A stretch of DNA of 64,000 nt from Polytrichum commune (GCA_950295325.1 OX485804.1:17608001-17672000); one strand, 5' to 3'; shown: positions 23,000 through 34,859, numbered from the stretch's first letter. The notes: generated by a model from the letters alone, not told the origin. Program-made: numbers and translations.

Positions 23000-24500
23000 T
23001 CAGAAAAGAGTCTCCCTAGCTACTTCATCAACGTTCGAGACAATCCAACATCGCAAAGCTGAAGATCGAATGGGTGCAGCTAGTAAATATTTTTACAGAG
23101 GCTGAGACTTCACTGGCAGCATCTTATGTCCGATTTTGGGAGTAAGATTGCAACTGCTGACCAGAAGATAAGACATTTCTCCATCCGATCCTCCATTGCC
23201 CAAATACTCTGTGGAGTAGTAGGGCGACACACGCCTTTAGATCAGATTCAATGGAACAAATCACAACAACAAATTCACTGTATGTATCCAGGGGAACTTG
23301 CACAGTTTCCAACAACTCATGATGCATGTTGTAATAAGCAACGACAATGCGGTTCAGTTACCAGCTGATCATCCATAAGAAGATTGAATGTGAAACGTCA
23401 GGCATGACAATGTCACATGACAGATAATCCTGTTGGAGGAGTAATTACTTCCGGCCATAAACACTAGCGTTACAACTGTTTGATCCATGTTTTTGGTTGA
23501 AATGTCCCCAAAAATTGATTGAAAACTGCAGGTGCTGTAGTTGTATCAATTAGTCCTGTATTTCCCTTAGATTCTGTTTTGTTGATCTTATCAAGAAGTC
23601 AAATGCCACACACTAAGTTATCAGTTTCCCATGATTCACTTCCTTGTGCGTCCCCAAGCCATCTTCAGGTGGGGCTAAAGGTATGTTAGCCTAGAGCTGA
23701 ATGTCACCAATGTAGGAATTCCCTAGTTTTGCGTTTTAGAATGAAGAGTCCACTGTTAACTCACATTTGAGAAGATAATTTTGTTTTGTAGAAGGTCTCA
23801 AGTGGAGGGCTGTCCTATATGTAAGGGCGCTGAGGCCGAGGGCGAGTTTGCACTAAATAGTCATATTACTGTGGGCCACAATAATTGTTTTCCAGAACCC
23901 ACGCCAATTCTCATAATGAGAAGCAATGTGCGTCACATTAATTTTCAACCCATGTTAAGTTTCTAGTAAAAATGAATGTGGGTGATTCTTTCATTTTGTG
24001 CTACTCATGTCCTATAACTTATATTCAATGTGTTGGTTGGAAGTCTTCATGAAGCCTTAGGGGAAGACTTGGGGACTTGGACTCTTGTCAATTCCACCTT
24101 GATTAGAAAATTAGTGTAATCCATGCTAATTTTACACCCGCACTAATAGGACTCTTTAGTGTACCTATTACACAAAATCTTTGTAATTTTTTTTAAAGAA
24201 GTCATATGCACAAAAAACTTGTCCAATATATTTCATCAATGGAATAACACCACCATGTGGGGCACTTGATGACACCATTAATTGCCAATATGATATTATT
24301 TGTCAAGCATAAGTAGCCTATCTAAGTAAAAATTTACTTACATTACAACATTTAGTGTAGCACATTAGGATACTTGAGATGATTTTTTTGGCATTTCAAT
24401 ATGGAATGGAAGATATTCTTGAGCATGCTAGTGACAAGTGTCATGTGTTTACATTTTAGTATGCAAGATGTAATTAGGGTTTCACTATCACTTTAACACT
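23000..24500. other. Higher-complexity segment, then AT-rich DNA
   Basis: 23000-23970 continues the less AT-rich segment; a pyrimidine run ending TTTTGTTTTGTAG near 23790 resembles a 3' splice site. 23970-24500 is AT-rich; near 24300-24365 is a diverged inverted fragment resembling family B MITEs. No gene model. Confidence 0.3.
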
Positions 24501-25471
24501 CAAACAAAAACAACCCAAGGAACTAGATCAAAAGGAAGGCTGAGCTAGGGTCTATAAGGGTTAATGTCACATTGGATAAAGGAATACAATAACAATCTAG
24601 GCCTTTTATTCCCCCATTCTTTCTTTATTAAGCTTAACTCACACTTGTATGGTTCATTTTACTTCTTCCATCGAGTGTGATTTCTATCCTAGGTGCCTGT
24701 GGACTTCTATCACTTTGACTCCATCCTCTAATTCAGTTGTGAAGCTCAAAAGCTTGGCAAGTTCTCAATGGTTATTTGTCAAGACAATGTCCGGGGTAAT
24801 GTCTTTTGAGTGACCACATAGTCTTCAAAATGCCATGAATTGAACTTGAATTGAGTTCTTTTAATCAAATTACAACCATCATATTTTTCTTCAAATAACC
24901 ATAGTCACCACCTTCATCTTCAAGTATTTGGCGACTCGTCTCAAACAATCATCCACATGTCATTACTAAATTAATGCATTGACAACTAGGCTAGATTCTT
25001 TAATTAAGCCTTTAGTATGTTATGATCCGAAAATGACTTGCATTTGGTAAAGTCTTACTCCAATAAGGTAAAATTTCCCTCCTTTGGATGTATTGTCTTC
25101 GCAACCTCTAGCATGCTTCTAATCCTTTCAGTGTCATGAACATAGACAACCAACCTTCCCCTCTATAAAACACTATTACTATAGTCACTTAATATCACGG
25201 TGTGACCAAGGTAATTGTCATGGCAATGGCCTACCAGACACTCCTCCTTTCTAGACGTTACCCATCTCATGTGTCTGCATCTTTCTCTCTCATGCCTAGT
25301 TTCAGCAACTTGGCCTTGCTCCGTCCTCTCTCGGCTATTGCCCTTCAAGATCTTTCTGACCCACTCATTGGTTTATTGTTTTCTTACATGGCTATTGATC
25401 GTCGATTGCTACCCTCTTGATTACTCTCTTAAAACTATTGCTCTTATCTTTCCTCACTTGGCTAATTGCCT

Positions 25472-26256
25472 CTCGGGGGGTGCACTGTACTAAACATGTA
25501 CGAGTATACGTGAGTGCACAGGAGGGGTATTGATTTGGACCTTGCCGTATTACGTATACATATGGTATACATGTTATAATTTATAGTTACGTACATATAT
25601 GGAAGGCCTTTAAAAAGTATACAATAATTGTACTTGTATGGTACTGTTATTATACTACATATCATAAGTTTTCATATTGGATGAAATTAGGATTAACTAG
25701 GATTAATGATTTTTGTTAGCAACCTTATAGGGTAGTATGAACCATGTACAAGGTGTCAAGGTAATATCGGGGAAAGAGGCAGTATTAGGGTTTTGAAATG
25801 ATTCGTTCAGCTCAAAGTAACAAGGAGATTGGTTTATGTTGGTATCAAAAAGGGGCTAACAACAAGTGGACATATGATCTTACTGATCATTTGATGGTAG
25901 ACTTAGAGACAATAATTGCATTGGCTACAATGACATATATTGGTGAATCAAATGTTTATGAGGTACATCCGGGAGATGAAAAAGTTTTCAACGACTTTGC
26001 TGATGAAAGCTAGGATATTTTGTTATACATATTATAGGGGTTGATTATTGTTCAAAAGTATATTTGTATACTTATGTTAATGACTATATATGAATGGATG
26101 TTTTTTTGCGTATACATATTGTCACTTGTATATTTATTGTTGCAATTGTATGTGTATTACTTCATTTCACAAAAAATAACTTGTATATAGGGGGTTTTTA
26201 GAGTATGCAGTGAACGCACGTGATTCTAGGTTTTAATGAAAGGTGCACCCCCCGAG
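25472..26256 (+). mobile_element. Family C TIR element carrying an ORF
   Basis: Perfect 14-bp TIRs CTCGGGGGGTGCAC are flanked by a perfect 8-bp duplication AATTGCCT (25464-25471 and 26257-26264). It contains the open frame 25798-26013. The region before the right end (ACGCACGTGATTCTAGG then TTTTAA) is similar to the same position in the element at 53530-54640 (ACGCACATTATGCATGAC then TTTTAA). Confidence 0.85.
25798..26013 (+). CDS. Family C element-borne ORF, unknown function (71 codons)
   Basis: This frame lies inside a TIR element with a perfect target duplication. It contains EIGLCWYQK, then WTYDLTDHLMVDLETIIALA, then VYEVHPGDEK. A frame in another family C element (54183-54383) aligns along most of its length: EIGLCWYQK, WTYDFTYHIMVDLETIIVLA and YELHPIDEK. 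Conservation in two elements 28 kb apart suggests descent from a common coding sequence, either an element-encoded protein or a captured host exon. No DDE/D triad, zinc finger or HTH is visible, and the length is far below a transposase. It is probably the 3' part of a longer ancestral ORF; the start shown is simply the first ATG in the open frame. Confidence 0.45.
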   Translation: MIRSAQSNKEIGLCWYQKGANNKWTYDLTDHLMVDLETIIALATMTYIGESNVYEVHPGDEKVFNDFADES

Positions 26257-27125
26257 AATTGCCTACACTTACCTTTCTCGGGTTAAGTGTCTTATTCTAA
26301 GCTTATTGCCTCTCATGCTTCTTGCTCACATAACTCTTATCTTGCTTTCTTTTTTACATGCTTTTCATGTCCATCAAGTTCCTTCTTGGAATAGATGTTT
26401 TGCCACTCTTTAGCCTCTCCCAAACTATTGCTTCACACATTTCCTCATAATGATACAACCTTCCTCGCTAGTTCATACTTCAAACGTTTCCCTCTTTAAG
26501 TTATTTCTAAGACTTTTATAGATTTCAACCAATAGTCAAAGTAAGTTTCTCTCTCTCTTAACTCTGGCTCGCTTAACCTTCACCAAACTCAATTATTGTT
26601 ACAACACAAGATTACTTGCCCCTGTTAGCATCAACATTAACAATCTTTACTTTCACATATCACAACTTTGTACACAACCAAACAACATCATGACTTGCTC
26701 TCTCTCTTTCAAAAATAACAAAGACAATTGCTCATACAACTTCATGTCTTTACTTATCAAAGTTTCTAAGACATTCTTGAATTCGAATCATTCAACTCTT
26801 ATGTCTATTGCTAATCCTTACAAGCCTCACGCTTTGGGATTTGACTAAGGCCTCACTCAACCATTGAGTCTCATACCTTCTAAGACTATTGCTAAAGCTA
26901 ATGTTGAGACTACGTTGGATTTCTACAAAATGATAATAGCCTCCTTCTCCACTGCTTGGCCTCCGCCTTATTGAGGGGAAGGATGAGGTGGTTACGGCAA
27001 CCGTCTTGGAGCGGCAATAACCCCCTGAAGCCACTCATGATGAACTTCTAATTGTCAATGGCATGCTAACTCTTACTAATTCTGAAATTTAGCCTACATG
27101 CCAGACTATAGCCAAAAAATTGAGC

Positions 27126-28397
27126 TTACACAAGAGCAAGATATTCTTGAGCAAATAAATATCAAGTGTCACTTGTGTACACTTTCGTAAACTTGTAGAC
27201 CATTGTGTAACATAGACATAGACGTCATCCACTATTGAACATATTCATGCCAAGGTGTCATGAGGTAAGCACACTTGGACACCAAGTGTCATGAGGTAAC
27301 ATTGATGTGAAGTTGTTGATCATCAGTGTACCCCAACATATGGCTCAAAATAGGGTAAGTGACACTATTACACATTTAACACCAAATACCAACACTGTAT
27401 TTTGTTCATTGGTACTATTTTGTACTATAAGGCCCTACTATTACTAAGGAGATAGAGGAAAATCAACACTATGGATGAAGCTACAAGGAAGGGCATGGTC
27501 GATTTCAACTAGCTCACTTCTCCTAGGGTATGAAATATGCGATTAGTACAAGATGGTAGCAAATCCACATTGAGGCCGTAGCCACTTTCCTCATACTTTT
27601 TGGAGCTCATATGAATGTCTTATTCATTATCAAACCGTAGATTTCTTATTCTCCTTAAACGATCACATCCGTCCTCCCAATTATGTTGACTCTTGAACTT
27701 AAAATGCTTATCACATTTTGAGCACGCAATCCAATCTCTTTGAAGCACGTGCCTTCTTGGAGGCACACCACTCAAATAAGGTATAGTTGTTTGATTAAGA
27801 AAAGTAACTGACTTAGACATGTCTGCCTTACGTTAGATCAACCAACGATCAACCACGCCCTTCAATTTGACGTAAGTTAGTTCACGTGTGATGAACCAGT
27901 TGGCGATCTTCTCTCCTAAAATACATTTTAATATATAAACTACTCCCGCATACAAATACGAACTAACCTCGATCACAAACACGCACCATGCACAGATTCC
28001 AATGACTCCTGATCCATCTTGTGATGAATCATGATAACCTCTCTCTCTCTCTCTCTCTCTCCCACACACACACACACACCCATCCATTTGGTTAACTTCA
28101 CACACCAGCTAATGAATGGTCAGAAAGAGATTTGCTGCAAAGGCTCATAAGTGACTGTTCTTGTCGCCACTAACTCCGATGTTTGATTACTTTTATAATA
28201 TTCTCATACATATAATATAATCTTCTGATCACTTCTGTGAGTCTGCCATCTGTCAATGTATGTCGATCCTGGGTCATGGCCAATCTCCCACTTCTTTCTC
28301 TCCCGCTATCTTGAACACTGGCTAGAAGCTCACATGCAATGAGGCCGATCTTCGAGCCTCAACTACAATACGCTGCCATCAACAGAACAAATCACAA
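27126..28397. other. Mixed tract with a family A fragment and a microsatellite
   Basis: About 27675-27835 is a diverged right-end fragment of a family A element (CAATCCAATCTCTTTGAAGC, CACGTGCC, AAGTAACTGAC). The segment 27530-27640 also matches 49140-49240, suggesting a longer shared repeat. 28100-28397 is more complex and precedes a TATA box. Confidence 0.4.
28040..28079 (+). repeat. (CT)n(CA)n compound microsatellite
   Basis: About 11 CT units followed directly by eight CA units. Confidence 0.9.
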
Positions 28398-28406
28398 CTA
28401 TAAATA
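28398..28406 (+). promoter_or_regulatory. TATA box of a promoter-like segment
   Basis: CTATAAATATGGG is followed about 30 bases later by a pyrimidine-rich stretch with (CTC)n(ATC)n(AAC)n triplets, as in many plant 5' leaders. The first ATG (ATGTTGTGA) gives only two codons. Downstream is a small hairpin (CTGCACATGGGC / GCCCTGTGCAG, about 28575-28605), and then the segment is cut at 28651 by a Tourist-like MITE. No protein frame follows, so this is either a non-coding transcription unit or a gene broken by the insertion. Confidence 0.35.
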
Positions 28407-28653
28407 TGGGTAGCACACACTCCAACACCTCCTCCTCCTCATCATCATCATCATCAACAACAACATCCATGTTGTGAGGAGAAACTATCTTACATGCAGT
28501 AATCAAATCAAGTTAAGCTACTTGTTACACTGCAGTGGCATTAACTGGTGACCAGGGTATTTTTGCAATGGATACTGCACATGGGCTTGTTGCCCTGTGC
28601 AGGTGCAGGCTTTGTGCTGTCCACACTAATAGGCTCACCACTGGTGCGACTAA

Positions 28654-29153
28654 GGGCCACTTCACACACGAGACTGAGAGCCCGTGACCATTACACTTCA
28701 AGCACTCTCATTGGTGGAAAAAGGCGGAGCCGGTCCAAGTTCACTTCACACTATGCTCGAGGGACCAACGGAGTATGTGAATGCAAGATGGGTGTCGAGT
28801 CCACATGGATTCCTACATGGCATCAAATGGATCATGTTTCATGGTCAGCTGGATTATTTTCGAAAACCAACTCTTGGAGGTAGGTCTAATACAAAATTGG
28901 GAGATCATGACACTCCGAATGCTCACAATCGTTGATTTATTCTATTTTATCACGTGTGAGGACCCACATGAATAGAAACTCATAGAAATAACATTTGGTT
29001 GAGGGCCCGGTCATGTATGACTTCACACTACACTTGAGGGTTTGTGACCACACTACATGATTTTGGAGGTGTCTTGGGATGGCCTTTGGATACTTTCTTT
29101 TGGGCTCTCACGATTTCATGGTCACGGCTCTTGGCTCGTGTGTGAAGTAACCC
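28654..29153. mobile_element. Tourist-like (PIF/Harbinger) MITE, copy 2
   Basis: Ends GGGCCACTTCACACACGAG and the inverse of GGGTTACTTCACACACGAG are flanked by a TAA duplication (28651-28653 and 29154-29156). It is nearly colinear with 1285-1781 through 500 bp. The GGG-type terminus and TAA duplication are characteristic of the PIF/Harbinger superfamily. A family B MITE begins only nine bases after its right end. Confidence 0.85.
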
Positions 29154-29161
29154 TAACACTA

Positions 29162-29500
29162 CACTAAATTTTGTATTTAGTGTCATATAATATGTCACTG
29201 TGGCAACTTTTCTAGTGACACCACTTATGAACAAGTATACAAGCCTCGTCATGGAGGATTCTATTTTAAAAGAAATCCATGCTAATGAGCAAACAAAATT
29301 TGATATTTTTTGCATCTTAACAGTTTGTAGTGAAATATTGTCATAGATGATTGAAACTTGGATAAAATTTTACTTAGTAAGTGATGGTGATTGCAACATT
29401 GCAAATCTACAATGCCCAAAGCCTTTTACAAGGAATGACAGTTAATGGTAGGTCTACCTTTAGTGCTGGTGACACTGCACGGGCAGTTTACATTTTATAA
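29162..29500. mobile_element. Family B MITE, right end truncated
   Basis: Left end CACTAAATTTTGTATTTAGT preceded by TA; internal blocks GTGACACCACTTATGAACAA and ACAAGGAATGACAGTTAATG match 5477-5874. The right TIR is absent. Confidence 0.7.
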
Positions 29501-30251
29501 ATAAATAATTACATACAGTATTTGATACGTAGCAACTGTAATATTGGATCAAGGTCCAAAATAAGGTAGCATAGAAAATAGATTATTACAAAAACCTTGA
29601 TTGTACAATAACATATGCACTCACTTAGCTTCACGTGTCCCCATGTGTCTTGTGGTGAAATTGACTCTAGATTGGTAACTTGGAATCACAAGTCAACATA
29701 GTAAGTCACAATGATTGAAAGGTCACCCTAATAAGCATCTTTATTGTAGGTAAACCCATCCATAGTGAATGATGGAACTAAGGGCTAGTTTACACTATGG
29801 ACCATGAAGTTGGACCATGGAAGATGTCTTTGTCAATGGTCCGAGTTCATGGTGCAACTTCCATGGTCCAACTTCTTAAAAATTTAGTTTTGAAAGCCTT
29901 GGGCCCCTCACTAGGTGTGAGGCCAAACCGCCCACCCTTAAGCGTCCTAGTCCGGGTGAGGGAATGGGTATCACATTCGTTTCACATAGCTCCCTCTTAC
30001 CAATTAGTAAAACTCCATTTCCATTTCCATCAATTCTTGCACACTGATTTATTCCATAGTGAGAGTACAAGCATTGAAAAATGTTCTTTCCTATCTATCC
30101 TCTTCTCCCTACACTATTTCACACACCAACCTTCACTCACTACCAAAAGCTCACCCACCTAGACCACCATCTAATTATGGAGCAAAATCCCCCTTAGTAC
30201 CTTTGCCCTTGGCCCTACCCGGCCCCTCATTAATCTCAGCATTAATCCCAG

Positions 30252-30578
30252 CTTAGTCCCGGCAGTCCGAGGTTGCTCCAGAATAATACCACTTAGTCCA
30301 CCAGTCTGAGGTTGCTCCAGAATAATACCGCTTAGTCCAACAGTCCGAGGTTGCTACAGAGTAATCCCAGCTTAGTCCAACAGTCTGAGGTTGCTACAGA
30401 GTAATCCCAGCTTAGTCCAATAGTCCGAGGTTGCTCCAGAATAATACCGCTTAGTCCAACAGTCCAAGGTTGCTCCAGAATAATACCGCTTAGTCCAGCA
30501 GTCCGAGGTTGCTCCAAAATAATACCCCTTAGTCCAGCAGTCCGAGGTTGCTCCAAAATAATCCAGCCGTCCCAGCAG
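30252..30578 (+). repeat. Minisatellite, ~8 units of 39-40 bp
   Basis: Units start CTTAGTCCAACAGTCCGAGG and continue TTGCTCCAGAATAATACCG. They begin near 30252, 30292, 30331, 30371, 30411, 30450, 30489 and 30528. Variants alternate in two middle units (ACAGAGTAATCCCAG). The repetitive frame on the minus strand is an artefact of the array. Confidence 0.9.
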
Positions 30579-31348
30579 TCTCTAACTAATTCCTACTAAG
30601 TCCCCTACCCAATTTTCATTAATTCTCCTAAGTCCCCTACCTAATTTCATCAATTCTACTAAGTCCTCTACCTAATTTCATCAATTCTACTAAGTCACCT
30701 ACCTAATTCCCACATTTTTCCTGAGCTCGGAAAGCTCAACTTCCTAGAGAGGAGAGAGAGAGAGGAGAGGAAGAAGAAAGAAGAAGGGAAGAGGAGGAGA
30801 GAGGGCACCCAAACCACAAACCCCTCAACCTTCTCCTGCTTAGTAGGACCTTATCCTATCCACTAAACCCTCACCCTCTAAACCAACAAGAGCATGTTCT
30901 AATTCAAACATTTAAATCCAACGCTCTTCCTCTTGCTTCATCAAACACTACTCACTTAACCAAAACACTCCCTAATGTCACTAAGCTTCTTCTTCACCAC
31001 ACAAAATAGGCTTAAGGCCTAAACATAAATCCACACCAAGCCTCACTCTTTCTATACTTTTGATTGTTTCAATAACACTCCAAATGCACTTCTAAATAAA
31101 TTCTAAACATAAAACAAATATGAGCACTCATTTTGGGCTCATACTAGGTTTGAATCGAATGTGGATCAAGAAGAATGGTCATGCACCAAAAAGTGACGGT
31201 GCTGATTTTTTTAAATACATGCCCAAAAAGGGCAGTTTTGGAAAAAATTCAAGTTTGACCATTCTCTGTTTTTTCTCTTGGGTTTCACATGTCTTCCCTT
31301 GTTAAATGTGTCAAAGATGTGGCTTGCAAATCTTCTCACATCTATTTT

Positions 31349-31350
<2 letters not shown>

Positions 31351-31392
<42 letters not shown>
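31351..31392 (+). repeat. (CAA)n microsatellite
   Basis: About 14 uninterrupted CAA units. Confidence 0.95.
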
Positions 31393-31460
31393 AAATGAGC
31401 GATTTGATTTCTACATGTTCATTGTAATGTACATGTGACATGTACCTTGTGTTGTCACTA

Positions 31461-31762
31461 CACTAAATAAGATATTTAGTGTTTGATTATATTTAATGTT
31501 GTTATCACCCTACCTTGCTCAACACTAATTTTCAATTCTTTGATAATTAGTGTTAAAAGATGTGTTGGAATTCTCCTTTAATCAATGTTATTTATTTTTA
31601 TATCCTTACTTACACTATTCAAAAATATAACTTCCACATATTATCATAGTTGATATTTAGTGTTTGATATTACATTTAATGTTACTTACTTTCATAGGGT
31701 TATTGATGTTTAGTGTATGCATTCATATCTAGTGTATCAAAGACTAAATATCCTATTTAGTG
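31461..31762. mobile_element. TA-flanked MITE inside the 2.6-kb element
   Basis: Arms CACTAAATAAGATATTTAGT and (inverse) CACTAAATAGGATATTTAGT extend to about 27 bp with two mismatches. TA lies at both flanks (31459-31460 and 31763-31764). Termini resemble family B but the interior is different. Non-coding. Confidence 0.75.
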
Positions 31763-32408
31763 TAGTAGTGAACTATGTGAAAAAGAATCGCAATCGTTTT
31801 CCCATTGCAGTTCTTTTGACCACCCTGATCTACAGTCACTAAACAACTACAAATTTTTATTTTTTTTGTGCAACTGTCATTTTTAAACTTCTGGGGTGTG
31901 TAATATACCATTGGAGAGGTATTTACAAGACCTTTCCAACGGTATTTTACAAGCCCCCAAATTCCAAAAATTGCAGTTGTTAGAGCAAAAGAAAAATTTG
32001 CACTTGAATTCTTGAGTTCTAGATGTCCCACGTTGTTTGGTGAAAGATGTGGGAGCCGCTTTAAGGGGTAGGGCAAGGTAGTAAAGGTATGTTTCTTGGG
32101 CTATGGTATAATTAAGGCACATAGAGGGTAAATTTATTAAAATTTTATGGAAATGGCATTTCTCTGACATGGGCCTTTGCTTTTTCCTACCAGACCACCT
32201 CTCTTGCCTCTCTCACCACAAAACCCGTTGAACCATGTCAGTGCATTTCTTAGGCCTTAAAAATATATATATTGGAGCCCTCGACCTCCATGACTATGCC
32301 ATTTTTTCCTTAGTGTAAACCAAAGTTGTTTCAGGACAACTTCAGCAGCCAATCAACTGCCTTGCAAAGCCCTAATCCAACTTCATGGTCCATAATGTAA
32401 ACCGGCCC

Positions 32409-33227
32409 TAAGGTATACACACCCATTTCCAATAACTTTAGTAATTTCACATAAGTGTGGTACACGTATGATATTGTCTAGTGATTTTTCAGATGCTTGG
32501 AAATTGAAGTGACAATGTTTAACATAAAAAAAATTAAATTTTAAAAATCACAATATTTTGAAGTATTGAACTTATAATAAATTTTAAAAGGCAAGATTCT
32601 TTCCCAACCCATATTCACATGATAGGTCAACTTATTTCTTATAATTGGTACACAAAAAATGAAGAACATACAATACCCTTTCCAATGAACATATACCCAT
32701 GCTCTTTGAACCTACTTTTCCCATCACGTTGAACTCCTCAACAACTATGACTCGTCTCTCACATGATCACTATCTATTTCCAACATTCCAAACTACATAA
32801 TGACGGCTACATGTTTGAAACTCACTACTTTTAAGTGACTCTATGTATCATGATTTGGACGACTATAAAAAATGGGTATGTCTTCCATAATAATAGTCAA
32901 AACATGCTCCCTATATGCCCAATTCATGTCAATTTGACCATTTAAATTATTTACTTACCAACGAAGAAGGAGGAGGATTGAAGACATAAAAAGACAATTG
33001 AAGAAATTTGGGTTTACTTGTGACAAAGGTATACTTGTGATAGATATTGTACATGGACTTGGGCTTCATGACGTCCTAGGTAAATTCATTCATTGTGAAT
33101 GGAGGAATCTAGTCAATACAAGCCCCTTGCATATTGAGGGTCCAGCTTGATCCCCACCGTACCAAATTGCAATTCTGAGGTCATTTTGAAGCCACTAAGA
33201 TGAAAATAGAATACTTCATATTATAGA
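32409..33227. other. AT-rich tract, no gene seen
   Basis: No recognisable gene, RNA or repeat beyond simple AT-rich sequence. Confidence 0.4.
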
Positions 33228-33531
33228 CTACACCGTTAATAGTATTTAGTGCCACTTACAATTCAGATTACATATTGCAATCACTTCTTGCTCTAGACTT
33301 CACTTACTCTAGAGTATAACACCATTTATGGCATTTTATGTCACTTGCTATTTGGAGGTACGTTGCGCTATAACTTTTTGCCATTTTTTACCACCAAAGG
33401 TCGAATTCGTTGTTTGGACACTATATAACATTAACATCTTTACTTGGTAAGAAAAGTACATCAAGAAAAAATGTTATAGCAATACATAACTTTCAATTAG
33501 TAAGTTACACGAAATATCATAAATAGTTTAG
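33228..33531. mobile_element. TIR MITE related to 2085-2657
   Basis: The left arm CTACACCGTTAATAGTATTT (then AGTGCCACTTAC) and right arm (inverse CTAAACTATTTATGATATTT then CGTGTAACTTAC) match the arms of 2085-2657. A second internal arm-like start (ACACCATTTATGGCATTTTA) lies near 33320. Non-coding. Confidence 0.65.
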
Positions 33532-33587
33532 TTCAATGCAAATTCACCTTCCCAATGGGTGAGTTTACCTAGACGCTACGCAGCTTT

Positions 33588-34701
33588 GAGATGTCCGGGT
33601 GTTATTCGGTGACCTTTATGATTAGAACACCTTTATGTGAATGGTCTTGGTTAGGTTTGGATCTAAGAACATACATCATAAAAGACATGTTAAAAAAAAG
33701 ATTGGACTACATCTTCAAATTTGTTAATAATCTACACTGAGTAATTAACAAAGTTCAAGATTAGCCTATGCATCCATATTAGGAATCTATATACATGCAC
33801 TTATGATTACTATAACTAAACAAGGGGGGCCATTCACGGTTGGGGTACTACTTTTGGGACAAAGGACTTAAGGACTTTGTCGCTTTGATCTTGGTTTTTA
33901 TCATGATTTACTATTATTTGATCAATAAATTTTACATAAATAAGTAGATAGTTCATAAGCTTTATCAAGAAAGATTTTTATTATTATTTAATAATCACCC
34001 TAAACCCTAGGCCACACCAGTGGCATTTTTTTGCTATTTAGGTGTGCATTGGTGGTCAATTATTTCCTGTTATGTATCTTGGTACCTTGGTAAAAGTGTC
34101 ATGTGTCCATTCATATAAATTTTTTTGTCCAATTCTAATACTAGACATTCCTTTTACGTGTGGCCGTGAGTATATGTATATTTGGACATGTTTGGTGCCA
34201 CATGTAAAGTTGGGCAATTGCTATTCAATACATATTTGGTTCTATTGGTACACACTTGAACGATAATTGTGAGGAAAAAAATTGGGATCATTTCGATTAA
34301 TTCTTGTTGTCCTTTTCGTTCCTTGATCCTAAGGTCAGGAAGTAAGACAACACTCCTGAATGTCCTGTAAGGAATCAAATGGATATCATAGATGACCCTA
34401 TTACTTCTAAATTAACTTTGTCGTTGTACTCAATATGGAGGATGAAATGTAGGTATGATCTAAAATATGCTCCACAATACAAATCCAATTATACCAAGTA
34501 TGTGAAGTTATCAAAAAAAGTCCTTAAACCGTTAGACACCCAAAAGTAGTACCCCAACCGTGAATGGCCCCAAGGGTAAGTCCTTTTTTTTGTTGATGTT
34601 TGATCATAAATTTGCTTATGCAACACAAATTAGAATACATCAGTCTGATTAATAGAAGACGGAGACCAAGAAGAACTAACCAAATAATACCCACATGCCT
34701 T
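33588..34701 (-). mobile_element. Family A TIR element (minus), interrupted by another TIR element
   Basis: In minus orientation the right-end blocks lie at 33588-33790 and the left-end blocks at 34600-34701 (matching TTGCTTATGCAACACAAATT and AATAATACCCACATGCCTTA). Without the 746-bp insert at 33826-34571 about 370 bp remain, matching the 384-bp intact copy. A further left-end fragment in plus orientation follows at about 34740-34850. Confidence 0.7.
33826..34571. mobile_element. GGGGCC-ended TIR element nested in a family A element
   Basis: The TIR GGGGCCATTCACGGTTGGGG continues TACTACTTTTGGG and is repeated without mismatch in inverse at the right end (33 bp). AAGG lies at both flanks and may be a 4-bp duplication, though a longer degraded one cannot be excluded. 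The 74-codon frame at 34042-34266 has no transposase motif. Confidence 0.8.
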
Positions 34702-34859
34702 AGCCATCACTCACATGCGGGATGTCCGACAGATACTTAACCACACACCATCTTAGGCATTTGGTTTGTGTTCATGTTGTCCAAGCTCTATCGATTGCAA
34801 TGGAACTTGTATCACATTAACAAACCTACGATGAATCATGTACGAAATTCAATCCCAAC

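Larger units (their letters stand above)
24510..27125. repeat. Long pyrimidine-rich dispersed repeat, copy 2 (interrupted)
   Basis: Shares with 7845-9425 the opening blocks (GGGTTAATGTCACATTGG, AATAACAATCTAGG, GTGAAGCTCAAAAGCTT), the C/T-rich body with CTATTGCC words, and the TATAGCC-A-rich end near 27105. It is interrupted by the 785-bp family C element at 25472-26256, which accounts for much of its greater length. Confidence 0.5.
29782..32408. mobile_element. 2.6-kb Harbinger-like TIR element, non-autonomous
   Basis: TIRs of about 33 bp (GGGCTAGTTTACACTATGGA continuing CCATGAAGTTGGA; the other end differs at three positions) are flanked by TAA (29779-29781 and 32409-32411). A subterminal perfect 18-bp inverted pair (GAAGTTGGACCATGGAAG, 29806-29823 and 29858-29875) could form a hairpin. 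Inside are a ~40-bp minisatellite, a shorter run of TCCCCTACCTAATTTCATCA-type repeats (30595-30710), a CAA microsatellite and a TA-flanked MITE (31461-31762). No transposase-like frame is present, so it must depend on a helper. TIR and duplication indicate PIF/Harbinger; the size and cargo are unusual for a Tourist MITE. Confidence 0.75.

Noticed and set aside
30332-30556. Repetitive 74-codon minus frame (repeating EQPRTAGL.GIIL)
   Set aside because: It is a direct translation of the 39-40 bp minisatellite; unit length changes between 39 and 40 would break any long product.
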